Assembly (NCBI GenBank): GCA_947846985.1
Contig: CANTUZ010000021.1
Location: 364,711 to 428,710 of the forward strand
DNA: 64,000 nt
Reading direction: 5' to 3'
DNA from: Fratercula arctica
Lineage: Eukaryota > Chordata > Aves > Charadriiformes > Alcidae
Part shown: one piece after another, positions 46,060 through 58,212 of the stretch
Layout: each line of letters starts with the position of its first letter
Position numbering within the stretch: position 1 is the stretch's first letter
Made by a program: the position numbers and the translations under genes
The notes under the pieces: generated by a model
The model's database searches: none
Told to the model about the DNA's origin: nothing
What the model saw: only the letters and a program-made list of their open reading frames with translations

Positions 46060-46800
46060 GCACATTGTGGGAATATGCAATATTTATGTTTAGTGGAAGA
46101 GCCAAAGCAGAGAAAGGGAGAAATAGAAATAGACTGGAGAGAACAAATGTGTGAAAATGGAGAGAAGTTGGTGGGCAATAGGGTCCAGACTTGAATAAAC
46201 AGGATGTTGGTCACTCAGCTAGTTTGGCTAAGCCCTGAGTCTGATTATGGCAGTCTGTCCTATCTTCTTTTGGACTGTATGCTTATTTATTTTCCATGTG
46301 ACCTTGCTTTCTAGTCTGTGCATGCAGATGGATATGTCAGCAAACGTCAAACTGATCTAGCCTGTGAGTAGGAAGAGAACAGAATCTGGAAAGACTTGAG
46401 GTCAGAGCTGGAGACTGGATAAGTGAGACCCAAGGTCTGGGCATTGAGTATCAACAGAGGTGCTGTCTGGTCTGGGCTTCGGGGAGCTCGTAGGCACATT
46501 CATCCCTGTGAAACAACAGAATCTGGGGGGGGGGGGATGTTTGTCCACTTGTGAACTATAGCTTCAGTGAGCAGGAAAGAGCAATAGGATCAGGCACTCT
46601 GAGTTGTTTACATGAGTCTTGCTTATGTAAAAACACTACGTGCTCTGTCTGGGTAAATCTTGGTGTGCCTTTATTCTATGTGTGCTTGCAGCTTTCATAT
46701 TGTGTACAGTTTAATCATAGACTGAAAAGGAGAAATCCTTGCATCTTAAAATGATGAGATTCAGCTTGCTTTAACAGGAATAATAATTACATAGCCCTAC
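46060..46800. repeat. Diverged dispersed repeat, copy 2 (partner 32860-33760)
   Basis: Colinear short matches to copy 1, including gctggagactggata. The two copies flank the 3' part of the GT6 locus. Identity is low and the family is unknown. Confidence 0.4.
46525..46537 (+). repeat. G13 homopolymer
   Basis: A run of 13 G in a GT6 intron. On the sense (minus) strand of the gene it is C13. Confidence 0.9.
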
Positions 46801-47040
46801 GTTTTACACTAAAGAAACCATGGCAGTTCTCTAAACTTTGGAAAAGGGCGGCTGCTATATATTGTATTTGAAGTGAAGAAGCTATTCTTCACATAGGCCA
46901 TAAGATGGCGAAAGAGGCCAAGGGAGAAATCCTTCAGGCTACTCACTTGCAGGAAGTCCTTAGGCTTGTGTTTTAAGATACTGAATCATATATAACCAAA
47001 ACCTTCCAGTTACAGGGATGTGTTTCTGAATTAATTTAAG

Positions 47041-49068
47041 AAATATGGATACAACTCAGGGAAAACAGGAGAGTTTATGGCCTTTGGAAAAAGGGACAGG
47101 CCACTCAGCAAGGCTACAAAGATGCTGTAAGGCTATGTAGGGAGAAAATTAGAAAGGCCAAAGCCCAACGAGAAATTAACCTGGCTTTAGATGTTAAGAA
47201 CAATAAAAAGAGCTTTGATAAATACATTAGTAACAAAAGGAGGACTCAGGAGAATCTCCGTCTTTATCGGATGAAGGCAGTATCATAGTGACAAAGGATG
47301 AGGAGAAGGCTGAGGTACTTAATGCCTTCTTTGCCTCAGTCTTTAGTAGGAGAGTCGGTTGTTCCCTGAGTACCCAGACCCCTGGGCTAGCATATAGGGG
47401 TGGGGAGCAGAATGAAGCCCCTGTAATCCAGAGGGAGATGGTGAGGGACCTGCTGCAATACCTGGACATACACAAGTCTATGGGGCCAGGTGGGATCCAC
47501 CCAAGGGTACTGAGGGAGCTAGCGGAAGGGCTCACTGAGCCACTTTCCATCATTCCACATTTACACCGGCAGTCCTGGCAAACTGGGGAGGTCCCAGTTG
47601 ACCTAGCATTTGTGATCTAGCAAATGTGACGCCCATCCACAGGAAGGGCTGGAAGGATGATCTGGGGAACTACAGGCCTGTCAGCCTGACCTCGGTGCCT
47701 GGGAAGGTCATGGAACAGATCATCCTGAGTGCCATTATGTGGCACATGAAGGACAACGAGGCCATCAGGCCCAGTCAGCACGGGTTCATGAAAGGCAGGC
47801 CCTGCTTGACTAACCTGATCTCCTATGTCTCTCTATGACAAAGTGACACGCTTGGTGGATGAGGGAAAGGCTGTGGATGTTGTTTTCCTGGACTTCAGTA
47901 AGGCTAGTTCCTGGACTATCCCGTAAGGATACTGTTTCCCACAGCATCCTCCTGGAGAAACTGGCTGCCCATGGCTTGGATGGGAGTACTCTATGCTGGG
48001 TTAAAAAGTGTCTGGAGATGCAGGCCCAGAGCATGATGATGAATGGAGTTAAATCCAGTTGGTGGCCGGTCACAAGTGGTGTTCCCCAGGGCTCGGTACT
48101 GGGGCCGGTTCTCTTTAATATGTTTATCAATGATCTGGATGAGGGGATTGAGTGCACCCTCAGCATGTTTGCAGATGACACCAAGTTGGGTGGGAGTGTC
48201 GACCTGCTTGAGGGTAGAAAGGCTTTTCAGAGGGATCTGGACAGGCTGGATTGACGGGCCAAGGCCAATGGTATGAGGTTCAACAAGGCCAAGTGTTGGG
48301 CCTTGCACTTGGGTCACAACAACCCCAATGCTTCTCCAAGCGTTACAAGCTTGGGGAGGAGCGGCTGGAGAGCTGCCCGTCGGAAAAGGACCTGGGGGTG
48401 TTGGTCGACAGCCGGCTGAACATGAGCCAGCAGTGTGCCCAGGTGGCCAAGAAGGCCAACAGCATCCTGGCCTGTATCAGGAGCAGTGTGGTGAGTAGGC
48501 CTAGGGCAGTGATCGTCCCCCTGTACTCGGCACTGGTGAGGCCCCACCTCGAGTACTGTGTCCAGTTTTGGGCCCCTCACCACACAAAAGACATTCAGGT
48601 ACTGGAGTGGGTGCAGAGAAGGGGAACGGAGCTGGTGAGGGGTCTGGAGCACGAGTCTTGTGAGGAGCGGCTGAGGGAGCTGGGGGTGTTCAGCCTGGAG
48701 AAAAGGAGGCTGAGAGGAGACCTTATCCCTCTCTACGACTGCCTGAAAGGAGGGTAGCGAGGTGGGGGTTGGTCTCTTCTCCCAAGTAACAGCTGATAGG
48801 ACAAGAGGAAACAGCCTCAAGTTGCGCCAGGGGAGGTTTAGACTGGATATTAGGAAAAATTTTTACACCGAGAGGGTTATTAAGCATTGGAACAGGCTGC
48901 CCAGGGAAGTGGTTGAGGCACCATCCCTGGAGGTATTTAAAAGACGGGTAAGCATAGTGCTTAGAGATATGGTTTAATGCTGGTTTTTGTCAGAGGTTGA
49001 TGGTTGGACTAGAAGATCTGAAAGGTCCCTTCCAACCTAGGCAATTCTGTGATTCTATGGTTCTGTGA
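47041..49068 (+). mobile_element. CR1: CR1 ORF2-3' part, right duplicate
   Basis: Same CR1 as 21739-23766, with RT motifs ([20 protein letters not shown]) near 48100-48190 and tail attctgtgattctatggttctg at 49047-49068. It lacks the 5' half present in the left copy. Confidence 0.93.
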
Positions 49069-50527
49069 AGTGAGAAATTTCTAGTGTCAGCAGTAAATAA
49101 TATGTATATTGCTTGATACATGTTGCTGATGATTCTTCTAGAAACAGTCATGTAGGGAGCCCCACAGCTGCTGCTCTTGAAAGGAAACAGGAAGTTCATT
49201 ATTAGCCCTCCTACTAAGCCCTCTGCTAGGCTTTTGGAGTAGTAGCTTCTTCATCTTGTCACTGAGGACCAGAGGAATGGATAAGCTCTTTTCATGTGGT
49301 TTGGCCACGCTACTTCTACTGGAGTGGTGTATTGATATTTCAAGCAGTAACCTGGTACTACTGGAAGAAGAGATTTGAAGTTCATATACAGCCTGGCCTG
49401 GAAAAGAGCTGGGAACAAACGTCTGAATTGTGCAGGGAACAAATGGTATCAGAATTTCTTAATTCACTGGTATAACGAGTTTGTACTACTTCGCACCCTG
49501 GCTTGATGTGTTGAACCTCCATCAGAGCAGTCTAATTTCCTGTTCTGTCTCTGTGTACGTTGTGTTATCGCATTATCAGTGGTCTGGCCTGATTCAGTCA
49601 GGTTAACACATTGCGCTCTTTTGGCTGCTCAGGCTGACTCAGCACAGGTAGACCACATCCAGCTACAATCCATTCTGCTCTTCATAACCCATCATCTTAG
49701 CCTGCTTAGTCCACTGTAAGCAGTTGATTTTGACCAAGTCACCCAAGGTAACTATTCTTTTGATTTGGTTCCTTTTTCTCCAGGACATTGATCTGTATCC
49801 AGCTCTACCTCTGTTTTGATAGATTTTCTTCCAGAAATCTGGAGATTCAAATTAATCTAAAAAATTATAATACTGCATTCAGTTCAGCCATCTTCACCTT
49901 GTTTGATGAACATTGGTAACAGCTGGGACTTTGTATAACACCAACAGAAGTCCAAGTTCTGGCTGACACTGGCTCACAGAAGAGGTGAGAAGACGAGAGG
50001 ACAACTCTAGATCCTTTTGTTTCCAGTCCAGGCCTTATTTTGCTTCTGATATGTCAAGGAGAATTATTCTCACCAGCCCCATGGGACTCGGGCTGGCTGG
50101 CAGCCCAGATTCTGTGCTGGCTGGTTACTAATGGAAACAGGAGCTCTGTAAACTAAATTCAGCACAGATAAATGGAACATGACTTTCGCAATCCTACTAG
50201 TTACCAGGTACTTCTCTATTCCCTTTCCTCAGAATTCAGTGTAGCAACTGAGTTCAAATTCTATGATTTTATGATTCTATGATTCTATAATTTACAGAAC
50301 AGAACAAATAACAAAACAAAGAGCTAAATTTCTCAGAAACTCCCAAGAGAAAAAATGAACTCCCTCCTTTTAGGTTTGTAGTAATGAAACTTAGAATCTG
50401 AGAGGAAAAAATAATTAAAGAAACATTAATGTGGAGTATATATATATATATTTAAATTTATACATCTGAAATTAAATATGTACCAAAGTTCAGGCATCTA
50501 AGTATGAATTTGTCATCTATAATTTTT
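49069..50527. other. Unassigned intronic sequence (duplicate of 23767-25225)
   Basis: No gene recognised. TA run at 50437-50451. Confidence 0.4.
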
Positions 50528-50999
50528 CACAGAATCACAGAATGGTTGAGGTTAGAAGAGAACTTTGGAGGTCATCTGGTCCGACCCCATGCTCAAGCAG
50601 GGACACCTACAGCCAGATGCCCAGGAGCATGTCCAGACAGCTTGTGAATATCTCCAAAGAGGGGGACTCCACAGCTTCCCTGGCTAACTTGTTCCAGTGC
50701 TCAGTCACCCTCACAGTAAAAAATGTTTCCTGTTGTGCAAAAAGTGTTGTCCTGTGTTTCAGTTTCTGCCTGTCGCCTCTTGTCCTGGCACTGGGCATGA
50801 CTGAAAAGAGCTTGGCTCTGTCTTTGCACCCTCCCCTCAGGTATTTATATATATTGATAAGTTACCCCCCAAGCCTTCTCTTCTTCAAGTTGAACAACCC
50901 CCACTCTCTGAGCCTTACTTCATAGGAGAGGTGCTCCAGTCCCTTCATCATCCTTGTGGCCCCTTGTTGAACTCTCTCCGATATCTCCATCTCTCTTCC
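50528..50999 (-). mobile_element. CR1: CR1 3' fragment (duplicate of 25226-25697)
   Basis: Same element as the left copy, differing at about one site (near 50981). Confidence 0.88.
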
Positions 51000-51429
51000 A
51001 CTGTTTTTCTAGAGCCAATGGCTCTAGTCTAGGCAATTCCAGAAAATAATTAATCTCACTGACCTAACATGTCCCTTTCATAGACAATTACAAATCATCT
51101 GTAATTCTGACTGTTACCATTTAAAATAGCATCAACCAAGGACTCTTCTTTCTTAGCTTCTGAGATGGGTGGTGACAAGGGAGGGAAAAAATGAATTAAG
51201 CTCTAAGTAATCCGAAAACGTTTCAGCATTCATCATAATTTCCCAGTTTCCTTTCTGAAAGGAAACAAATGAAAAATTTAATGGCTTCTGGAAGAGTACC
51301 TTCTCTAGAAAGGCACGCTTTCCTATTCATTCAGCCTTGTTCTCAGCTGTCCTGACTTGTATGGGCCAGAAACAGAGTCAGGAAAACAATGTAATATCAC
51401 ATTAATGAAGCCAGAGAACTTATCCTTAC

Positions 51430-51468
51430 CGTGGAAGCATTGGAGATGTTTCATTTAAGTCTGCTTGT
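51430..51468 (-). CDS. GT6-family glycosyltransferase, 39-bp stem exon
   Basis: Acceptor ctcatttacag (AG at 51470-51469) and donor CACG|GTAAGG. In the common phase it encodes QADLNETSPMLP plus a split Arg, giving ...SPMLPR followed by LLYPEP from the next exon. The SLPR-like sequence before YPxP is what precedes this point in ABO. A perfect copy exists at 26128-26166. Confidence rests on splice sites, phase and this motif, because the exon is short. Confidence 0.75.
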
Positions 51469-51756
51469 CTGTAAATGAGAGAGAAATAAAAGACACATAA
51501 ATACCTTATGGCACAGCAGTTTCATATTTTCCTTTTTCATGCTAGGAGGCCCACAAGAGATCCTTATGTCCTTCAGGAGTACTTCCTTGATCCAGTGTCA
51601 ATGGGTATTGACAGTCAGTTAGCTGGCTATGATATTTACTTCACCTCCACATAAAATGTTAACTACATTTAAGTAATGTTCCTTAGACATACAAGTCATC
51701 TGGTCTAACTAGGCTTGAATGCAAAATAATCTATTTTAACATAGAATCATGAGCTT

Positions 51757-51990
51757 CTCATGCAACACCCCCAAGTCCCTCTCTCTCAAGCCATTCTCCG
51801 CCCAGCCTGTATTTGTGCTTGGGATTGCCGTGACCCAGGTGCAGGACCTTGCACTTGGCCTGGTTGACCTTCATGAGGTTCGCACGGGCCCACCTCTCCA
51901 GCCTGTCCAGGTCCCTCTGGATGGCATCCCTTCCCTCCAGCGTGTCGACCGTGCCACACAGCTTGGTGTCATCGGCAAACTTGCTGACAT
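51757..51990 (-). mobile_element. CR1: CR1 internal fragment (duplicate of 26455-26688)
   Basis: RT-region fragment without a 3' tail, the same as in the left copy. Confidence 0.85.
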
Positions 51991-52771
51991 TATTTCAGCG
52001 AGTCTGTTCCTGTAGGGCATCTTCAGGAAATTTGATTTTAATTCTACATGGTAAGTGTCTGGTCCAATCTTCAATACAGTTTGTAGGTTGCTCATGGGTG
52101 TATGGCTGCATGCCTGCACTCTAGAGAAGATGGCACTGCTGTCCATTCTCATTGTTTATGGAGGTTCCTCTAGATGGATCACAAAATGGGAACCCACCAG
52201 TCCTGATTCCTAGATTTTCCAGTAGGAAAACCAGGTTCTATAAAGTTGGAACGCTAAGAGTAATAGTTTAAGCAGGCTAAGAGAGAGGCATAAAAAGAAT
52301 CGCATCTACACATACACAGAAAGATATGTCTAGCCATATTAACTTTTTTTGGGGGTGGGGGTGGTGAAAATACTGTCTTATATTGGATACTTTTTAATTC
52401 CAAAACAGTTACAAGAATAATACATTCTCTTTGCCATATTTTGGTGTCACGTTTTATGGGTGTTAAAGTTTATTTCTCCTTCAATCACACATGCTAGACT
52501 CCTTAAAGAATAGTGTGTGACATTGTGAATGCATTTAGAGCAGCATTGCTAGAGAGTGACGTGACTGTGTGTGTTCTGAGAGAGGTGATGAAGAGGGGAT
52601 GTCTAAGCCAAAAAAGCAATGAGGATTAGAAACGCATAACTCATAAGGCAATAAAAGAAGCTGACGAAATACAGCTCAGCTGAAAGAAATGAAGCATTTT
52701 TTGTTTAAAAATGTGGAAGTGTTTCATTATGGTAAACTGCTAGATTAAACTCTTTCTTGCTTCCGTATTCA

Positions 52772-53612
52772 GAATCTATTACTTCTCAGCAAGTTTGTGT
52801 ACAACACCACGTTAGAGGGAGTGAGTCAATATGCCAAAGGGCAAGGCTGCCATTCAGAGGACTTGGAAAGGCTGACAGGAACTACATGAAGTTCAGCAAA
52901 GGCAGGTGCAACCTGGTCCAGAGTAACCCTGTGCAACAGGAGAAGCTGGGGGCTGACCGACTGTGGCAGTGTCTGGTGGACACGTCAGCAGTGTGTACTT
53001 ATACCAAAGAAAAGTAACTGCATCATGCCCTGTATTAATAAGAGTGTAGCCATTACCAAATGGGACATACACTTTGGGAGATACATCTGCAGTACAGTGT
53101 CCTGTCTGGGACTCCCTAGGGCAAGAAAGAGATTGACATACAGATGGGAGTCCAGCAGAGGCCACCAAGCTAGTAGGGGCTGGAGCACATGAAACAGGAA
53201 GAGAGGCTAACATAACGAGGCCTCTTCAGGTTTAAGCTGAAAAGGCTAAGGGGAGATCTTGTTGCTGTCTAGAACTACCTGATGGGAGCAGGATACAAAG
53301 AAGATGGAGCAAGGCTCTTCTCTGATGTGCACAGCAAAAGGATGAGAGGGAATAGACATAAGTTGGAAGTTGCGAAATTCCAATTATATATGAGGAATTT
53401 TAAATTAATTTTATTTAAGTGATGAGAGTGATCAAAAACCGGAATGGGTTGCCCAGAGAGATTGTGGAAGCACCATCTTTGGAGGTTTTTAAGACTTGAC
53501 CAATCAAGTTCTTGAGCAACCTGCTCTAGCTGACCCTGCTTTGAGCAGGGGCTTGGAGTAGATGAACTTGACGTCCCTTTCAAACTGAATTATTCTGTGA
53601 TTGCGTGAAAGG
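52772..53612 (+). mobile_element. CR1: Old CR1 crossing the right duplication border
   Basis: RT-like sequence (SKFVYNTT) near 52790, then a C-terminal region (MGCPERLWKHHLWRF-type frame near 53450) and a degenerate tail attctgtgattgcgtg at 53592. It is strongly diverged. Its first 150 bp are inside the duplication and the rest is not, so this copy shows the pre-duplication arrangement. Confidence 0.8.
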
Positions 53613-55169
53613 GTTTCTTCTCCTTGCTTTCCATTTTCTTTAAAAGAATATTCCGATCTTTCAACTGTGATAATCTCAGGGCAGAATTAACGTCAATGGC
53701 CACATCTTTCTGCTTAAGACACTCCAGGAAAAATTGCCCAAATGTGTAGAGTGACCCATATTGGCAAGGCTCCAGGCAAATGACTAGGCTGCTGGCTATA
53801 CCTTACCCTGAGGTTAATCTAACTGAACAAGATGTAGAAAGCTACTGTACAAGACATAAGAAATTGCTGGATATTGCAAATAAGAGTGTGGGAATCTGAC
53901 AGAACCTGCAGATAGTGCTGTGCAGGATGGCTAGGTTTCATAGCTGGTTAAGGGGGAGTTTTGTGAGAAATGACCAAGATTGACAGTGTGTGTTGGAGAC
54001 TTTTTAGGGACCAGATTCTTGAAAGGCCAACAACTCCTAGATGACCCTATCAGTAACACTATATAAGTCCAAGGTCAGATAACAATATCAGTAATACAAA
54101 ATTTAGGTCTGGATGTAGCAGAACTGTGAGCACTGGATAAAAAGTACCTAGAAGTGATTTGTTTATTTGGAAGGGGGCTGGGGTGGAGAAATGGAAGTAC
54201 ATGGCTGGCAAACAGGAGAGTCAAGAAATGGGAGAGTGGTAGTAAGACGAATCATGTAATTAGGGCTGTCTAAGGGTACCATTGGGTAAACCTGGGTTTC
54301 ATTATAGCAGCGTACATCAGGACAATAAACCAAACCTGTTTTTCTGATGATACCACAGGAGCCAGATCTGCTTCCACGATGAGTAAAACCACTGTGGGAG
54401 AGAGGTACCTCCCATGTCTAAGAGGGGAACACCCAGCACTGATGGACTGAGAATTCTGGTATCATCGTGCCCGCTCTTATTTCATGATCAATGGCACTAG
54501 CAACTACACACCACTTCCTCGCATATATCTGCTATGTTCTTATCCCGTTTTGCTTTATCAAGTGTGTCCAGTGTGTATGGCATATAACCTGTGTCTCTAC
54601 TGAGTCTGACATAGTTGGCTTATTACCAAGACATAGTTTTGACTTTTGAGATTATTCAGGTTCAAAATTCATAAAAAGAATGGGATCTGTGTCACAGACC
54701 ATATCAGTGTTATCTTCATTGTTTCACACAAAGCACATCAGTTGCATTTGCTCCTTGTGGATGAATCTTGCCCTCTTCCAGCAAGAACATGTATAGGTAT
54801 TCTGAAAGAATACTGAAATCTCTGAAAGAAACCCTGAAAAAATGAATACTGATAATCCTAATGTGGTCTGCACTATATTTTCTAAAGGAGTTAATGCAGG
54901 GAACTTGTCCTCGATATTGAACCCCTGTTTTTGGCTCCCATTAAAGGACAGCCCCGGATTCAACATATTCTCATGGTGGACAATCAGCAATTGTCATTAA
55001 GAATAAAATTCAGGAATTAAATTATTCAACAAGCTAGCTGTTCCATAGGACAGAAGGCCCAGCTTTGGCACTATGTGCTATTCAAAATTGATGAAGAGGA
55101 CTGATGTTTAGCAAGATATCCATATTTATAGGTCAGAGCTGTGGGAGAGCAGAGGTAAGAGGCCCTTAC
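53613..55169. other. Unassigned sequence in the GT6 5' part
   Basis: Intron if the 39-bp exon at 55170 is real. No other coding exon recognised. Confidence 0.4.
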
Positions 55170-55208
55170 CGTGAAAGCTGGCACGAGCTCTGATTCATGT
55201 TGGTCATA
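55170..55208 (-). CDS. Candidate further GT6 stem exon (39 bp)
   Basis: Same length (39 bp), phase and donor context (TTCACG|GTAAGG) as the exon at 51430-51468, with acceptor tgtttttag. The sequence is partly similar (both have ATGAA and end CACG), so the two may be tandem paralogous exons of the stem. In phase it gives MTNMNQSSCQLS plus a split Arg that joins either 39-bp exon or the 36-bp exon in frame. It could be used in series with, or instead of, the 51430 exon. No transcript evidence is available. Confidence 0.55.
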
Positions 55209-55400
55209 CTAAAAACAAAACAAAACACAGAAAAGAACTTCAGATGAATGAAAAGAATGTCACAGACATAAGGCAGGTCCTCCTTTCTTATATTGTGGTG
55301 TACATCCCACGTTTCACTTCTCAAGGCAATGGTTTGGCATTAAGGTCATTGAAGACACACATCTGACCAAATAAGAGTAGTTTTTTTCCCTATAGTAAGT

Positions 55401-55496
55401 TTATAATATAATATAATATAATATAATATAATATAATATAATATAATATAATATAATATAATATAATATAATATAATATAATATAATATAATATAA
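55401..55496. repeat. (ATAAT)n microsatellite, about 19 units
   Basis: Pure pentanucleotide array, nearly uninterrupted over 95 bp. It is followed within 50 bp by alternating purine-pyrimidine sequence. Confidence 0.95.
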
Positions 55497-55540
55497 ATAC
55501 CTATTTTAATTGTATACTTCCTTTAATTCAGGTTGCTCCT

Positions 55541-55586
55541 AACACATGCATGCGCATGCATGTGCACGCATTCGCGCACACACACA
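55541..55586. repeat. Alternating purine-pyrimidine tract (Z-DNA-prone)
   Basis: CA/TG/CG-rich stretch (acatgcatgcgcatgcatgtg, then cgcacacacacag) with several CpGs. Confidence 0.7.
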
Positions 55587-58212
55587 GAGTTTAAATAATT
55601 CAAAATGCAGCTGTACTGACTTCAAAGGATTTACTTCTGGCTTATAGGAAAATAAAAGGTCCTAGTGGTCCTCTCTTTGTATTTGCATTATCTTATAACA
55701 GCAACCCCAGATCTAGAAATATAATTAGTTGTCCAGAGTGTTATTTGCGTAAGAACATGACACAGACTAACTACCTTTAGATCCCTAAGTAAGTATGGGA
55801 TTAATAGACTTCGGCAGGGCCCACTTCTTTCTAATGATTACAGAGGACACCTAGATGACTTTCTTAGAAATATATAGACAACTTTTAGATGTCTAAGCCA
55901 GATGGGATTAAACTGTCTTTTTATTACATGATTTTAGGGGAGCTGGACCGATTTATTTGTATTTCCCTCTTCAGTGTCCCCATGTTAAATCTCTGGAATC
56001 TGAGTCTGTTCATGCAGCTCAAGGCATTCACAGTAGAAATGTCTGCATCATAGCTGGTCACTGCAGGATGATTTATCCCAAAATGGAGATAAGCACTTCT
56101 ACAGCATGGCTCTTCTGCTTAAGAATTAGTCTTAACAGATGAGTATTATCCTAGTGGCCTAGAATGGCACACATGAGGCATCTTGAAAGGCATGCAGAAT
56201 GAAACTCAGTCCCTTACAGCAATATACCCTCTTCAGAGGAGGTTGTGGGTTCCTGGTTACTGTCTGGGGAGAAAGGGTGATGGTACCTTGGACAGAATAA
56301 GAAAGCAATGAGTCAATGATAAAAACAATAAATCATCAACCTCTCCTCCACCCTCTTTATGACTGAAACTGTAAAACAAGTTTAACAGAACACGTATTTG
56401 TGGGACCAAACTGGTGATGAGGGTGCGCAAGGCCCAGTTATTTCAAGAGAGCTGTCTAGGCTGGTGTTACCTGCAGATCTATTAACTCTGAAGATCTGTG
56501 GATGATTTAATTTGCATTTTATGAGGCCAAATATTATTCCAGCAAACTCTGCATTCACAAATATCCCCACTTGATCTCATGCCAGGCCCCAGGGCACTGA
56601 GCGCATACTATCAAAGCATCACTGTAGCAGGCTACTATAAGGGACATGCCAACCAAAGGAGACCAGGCTAACCATTACGCAGGATAAATACAGCTGAGTC
56701 TACTCCACAGAGTACTAGGTCTATGCCAGGATCCTTCTGTTGGTCTGGAGTCCAGTGATATGTAAACGTGAAAATAAACACTTGCGCTCACAGGAATATA
56801 CGTAGGCCAGATTCACAGAAGAGATGAAAATGTCCACACTTGTTTATTTTCATCTTTTGAATATAAAAGGGTCTTAGGAATTTGTCTTTGTGTAAACGCT
56901 TACATTGTACCTGCCTAAGTATCGCTAGAAGAAACAACACTCAAGCTGGGCAAGAAAAATATATACTAGTTGAGAATCATTCTCAAAGGTTAAACACCCA
57001 CCAAATTGCTCCAGTGATTCCTGCTGTCACTAGAATAGCCAGTCCATGTAATTTTGTGATTGCCATGTTGTTGGTGTTGCAAAAAAGATTGTGAACCCTG
57101 GAATGACAGTAAAGTGAAAAACCCACACAGAAGATACTGTAGTTATTGAATGTTGAATAAGCCTCCTGTTTTGGACATCAGGTCTTGACACAATACAGAG
57201 AAAAATCATTCTTTCTAGAGGGAACATTTTACATCTAGGTAATTATAATAGATACTACGTACTTACAATGGATATTCCACAGACTGAGCTCTCATTTTAA
57301 CAGGGTAGTACAGTATACAGTTTTATTAATGTACAGAATTCTCAGTTCATATTTTCTCTGGATCAGGTTTTCTTCTTTTCCTGGCCAGTGCCTAGTCTGC
57401 TGTTTATCTTCTCTGCTCCAGTCTCTCATTCATCTTTTTTTCCTGTCTAGCTCTCCTTTCTGACCTGAATTCCTTGGGTTTTCTACTGTCTCTTACCTGT
57501 GCAGTTCTCTTGTCTTTCTAAGTTAACGGTTGCAATCCATTTCTCTAGGTCATCTTCTCTTCCCTATCCATTATGTGGCTGTTCACAATTGTGGTTCAGC
57601 CAAATCTTCCATTGTGCCAGCCTTATGAAAAGATTCTTTGTAGCATTCTTCGTTTGTCCATATTACCTGCCCCTGCTCTTAGCTGCTCTTGAGCACCCCT
57701 TCCACCTGTAACCACCATCATTAGTCACCGCACCCTAGCCCCAACCTACTACCCCCCAGCCATACTACTCACCTATGGTGCTTTCAGTCCCTTCACTTCG
57801 GCAGCTTCTGCTCTCTTCCACTTCTGCTTCGTCTCTCCTCACATATCTGCTGAACCAGTATCAGCACAGCAAATCCTTCCCATATGTCAACCATGTGTCA
57901 GCAGCTGGGCTCAGGGCCAAATGATGGGCCTCCACCCAGTTCTTTACTTTATGTGGGAGTGCTGCCTCCTGAGTAATGGGGAAACAACAGGAAATTTGCA
58001 ACAACCACTTATTCGCTAACACTGCAACACTGAGATCTCTGATGAGCAAGAAGATGACTGCCTAGACTTCTGATATGGAGATTTTTTCCTAGAATGGGGG
58101 CCTTTTTGTTAAGAGTTATTTGTCCTAGCTGCAAATACTTGTAACATAGACATTTCCAACTGCACTGAACTTAAGATACGTTTTTGTAGTCACAGGAGAG
58201 AAATAAACATTT
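55587..58212. other. Unassigned region, searched for 5' GT6 exons
   Basis: No convincing exon with a transmembrane segment and start codon was found on the minus strand. Strong donor-like sites (near 57489-57497 and 57772-57780 on the minus strand) are not paired with open coding sequence in the right phase. Confidence 0.4.

Larger units (their letters stand above)
45767..51429 (-). other. GT6 intron holding most of the right duplication copy
   Basis: 5.7-kb intron from GTAAGG (51429) to ctacag. It contains a diverged repeat (46060-46800), a G13 run (46525-46537), and 47039-51429 of the segmental duplication with its CR1 elements. Confidence 0.75.
47039..52921. repeat. Segmental duplication, right copy (5,883 bp)
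   Basis: Partner of 21737-27619. At its left edge the CR1 is cut off (unique DNA ...tttaag meets aaatatgg). At its right edge the old CR1 continues without a break to about 53612. It contains the GT6 stem exon at 51430-51468 in a normal gene context, so this copy is likely the source for that part. Confidence 0.95.

Noticed and set aside
55401..55496. CRISPR-like array
   Set aside because: A simple pentanucleotide microsatellite without spacers, in a vertebrate genome.
56440..56480. Minus-strand CAG|GTAACA donor with a nearby AG as an exon
   Set aside because: 25-bp exon length breaks the common phase and there is no pyrimidine tract.
57270..57298. Minus-strand ATGAGAG... ending in TT|GTAAGT as a first GT6 exon
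   Set aside because: The phase would fit, but it has no hydrophobic anchor sequence and no supporting motif.
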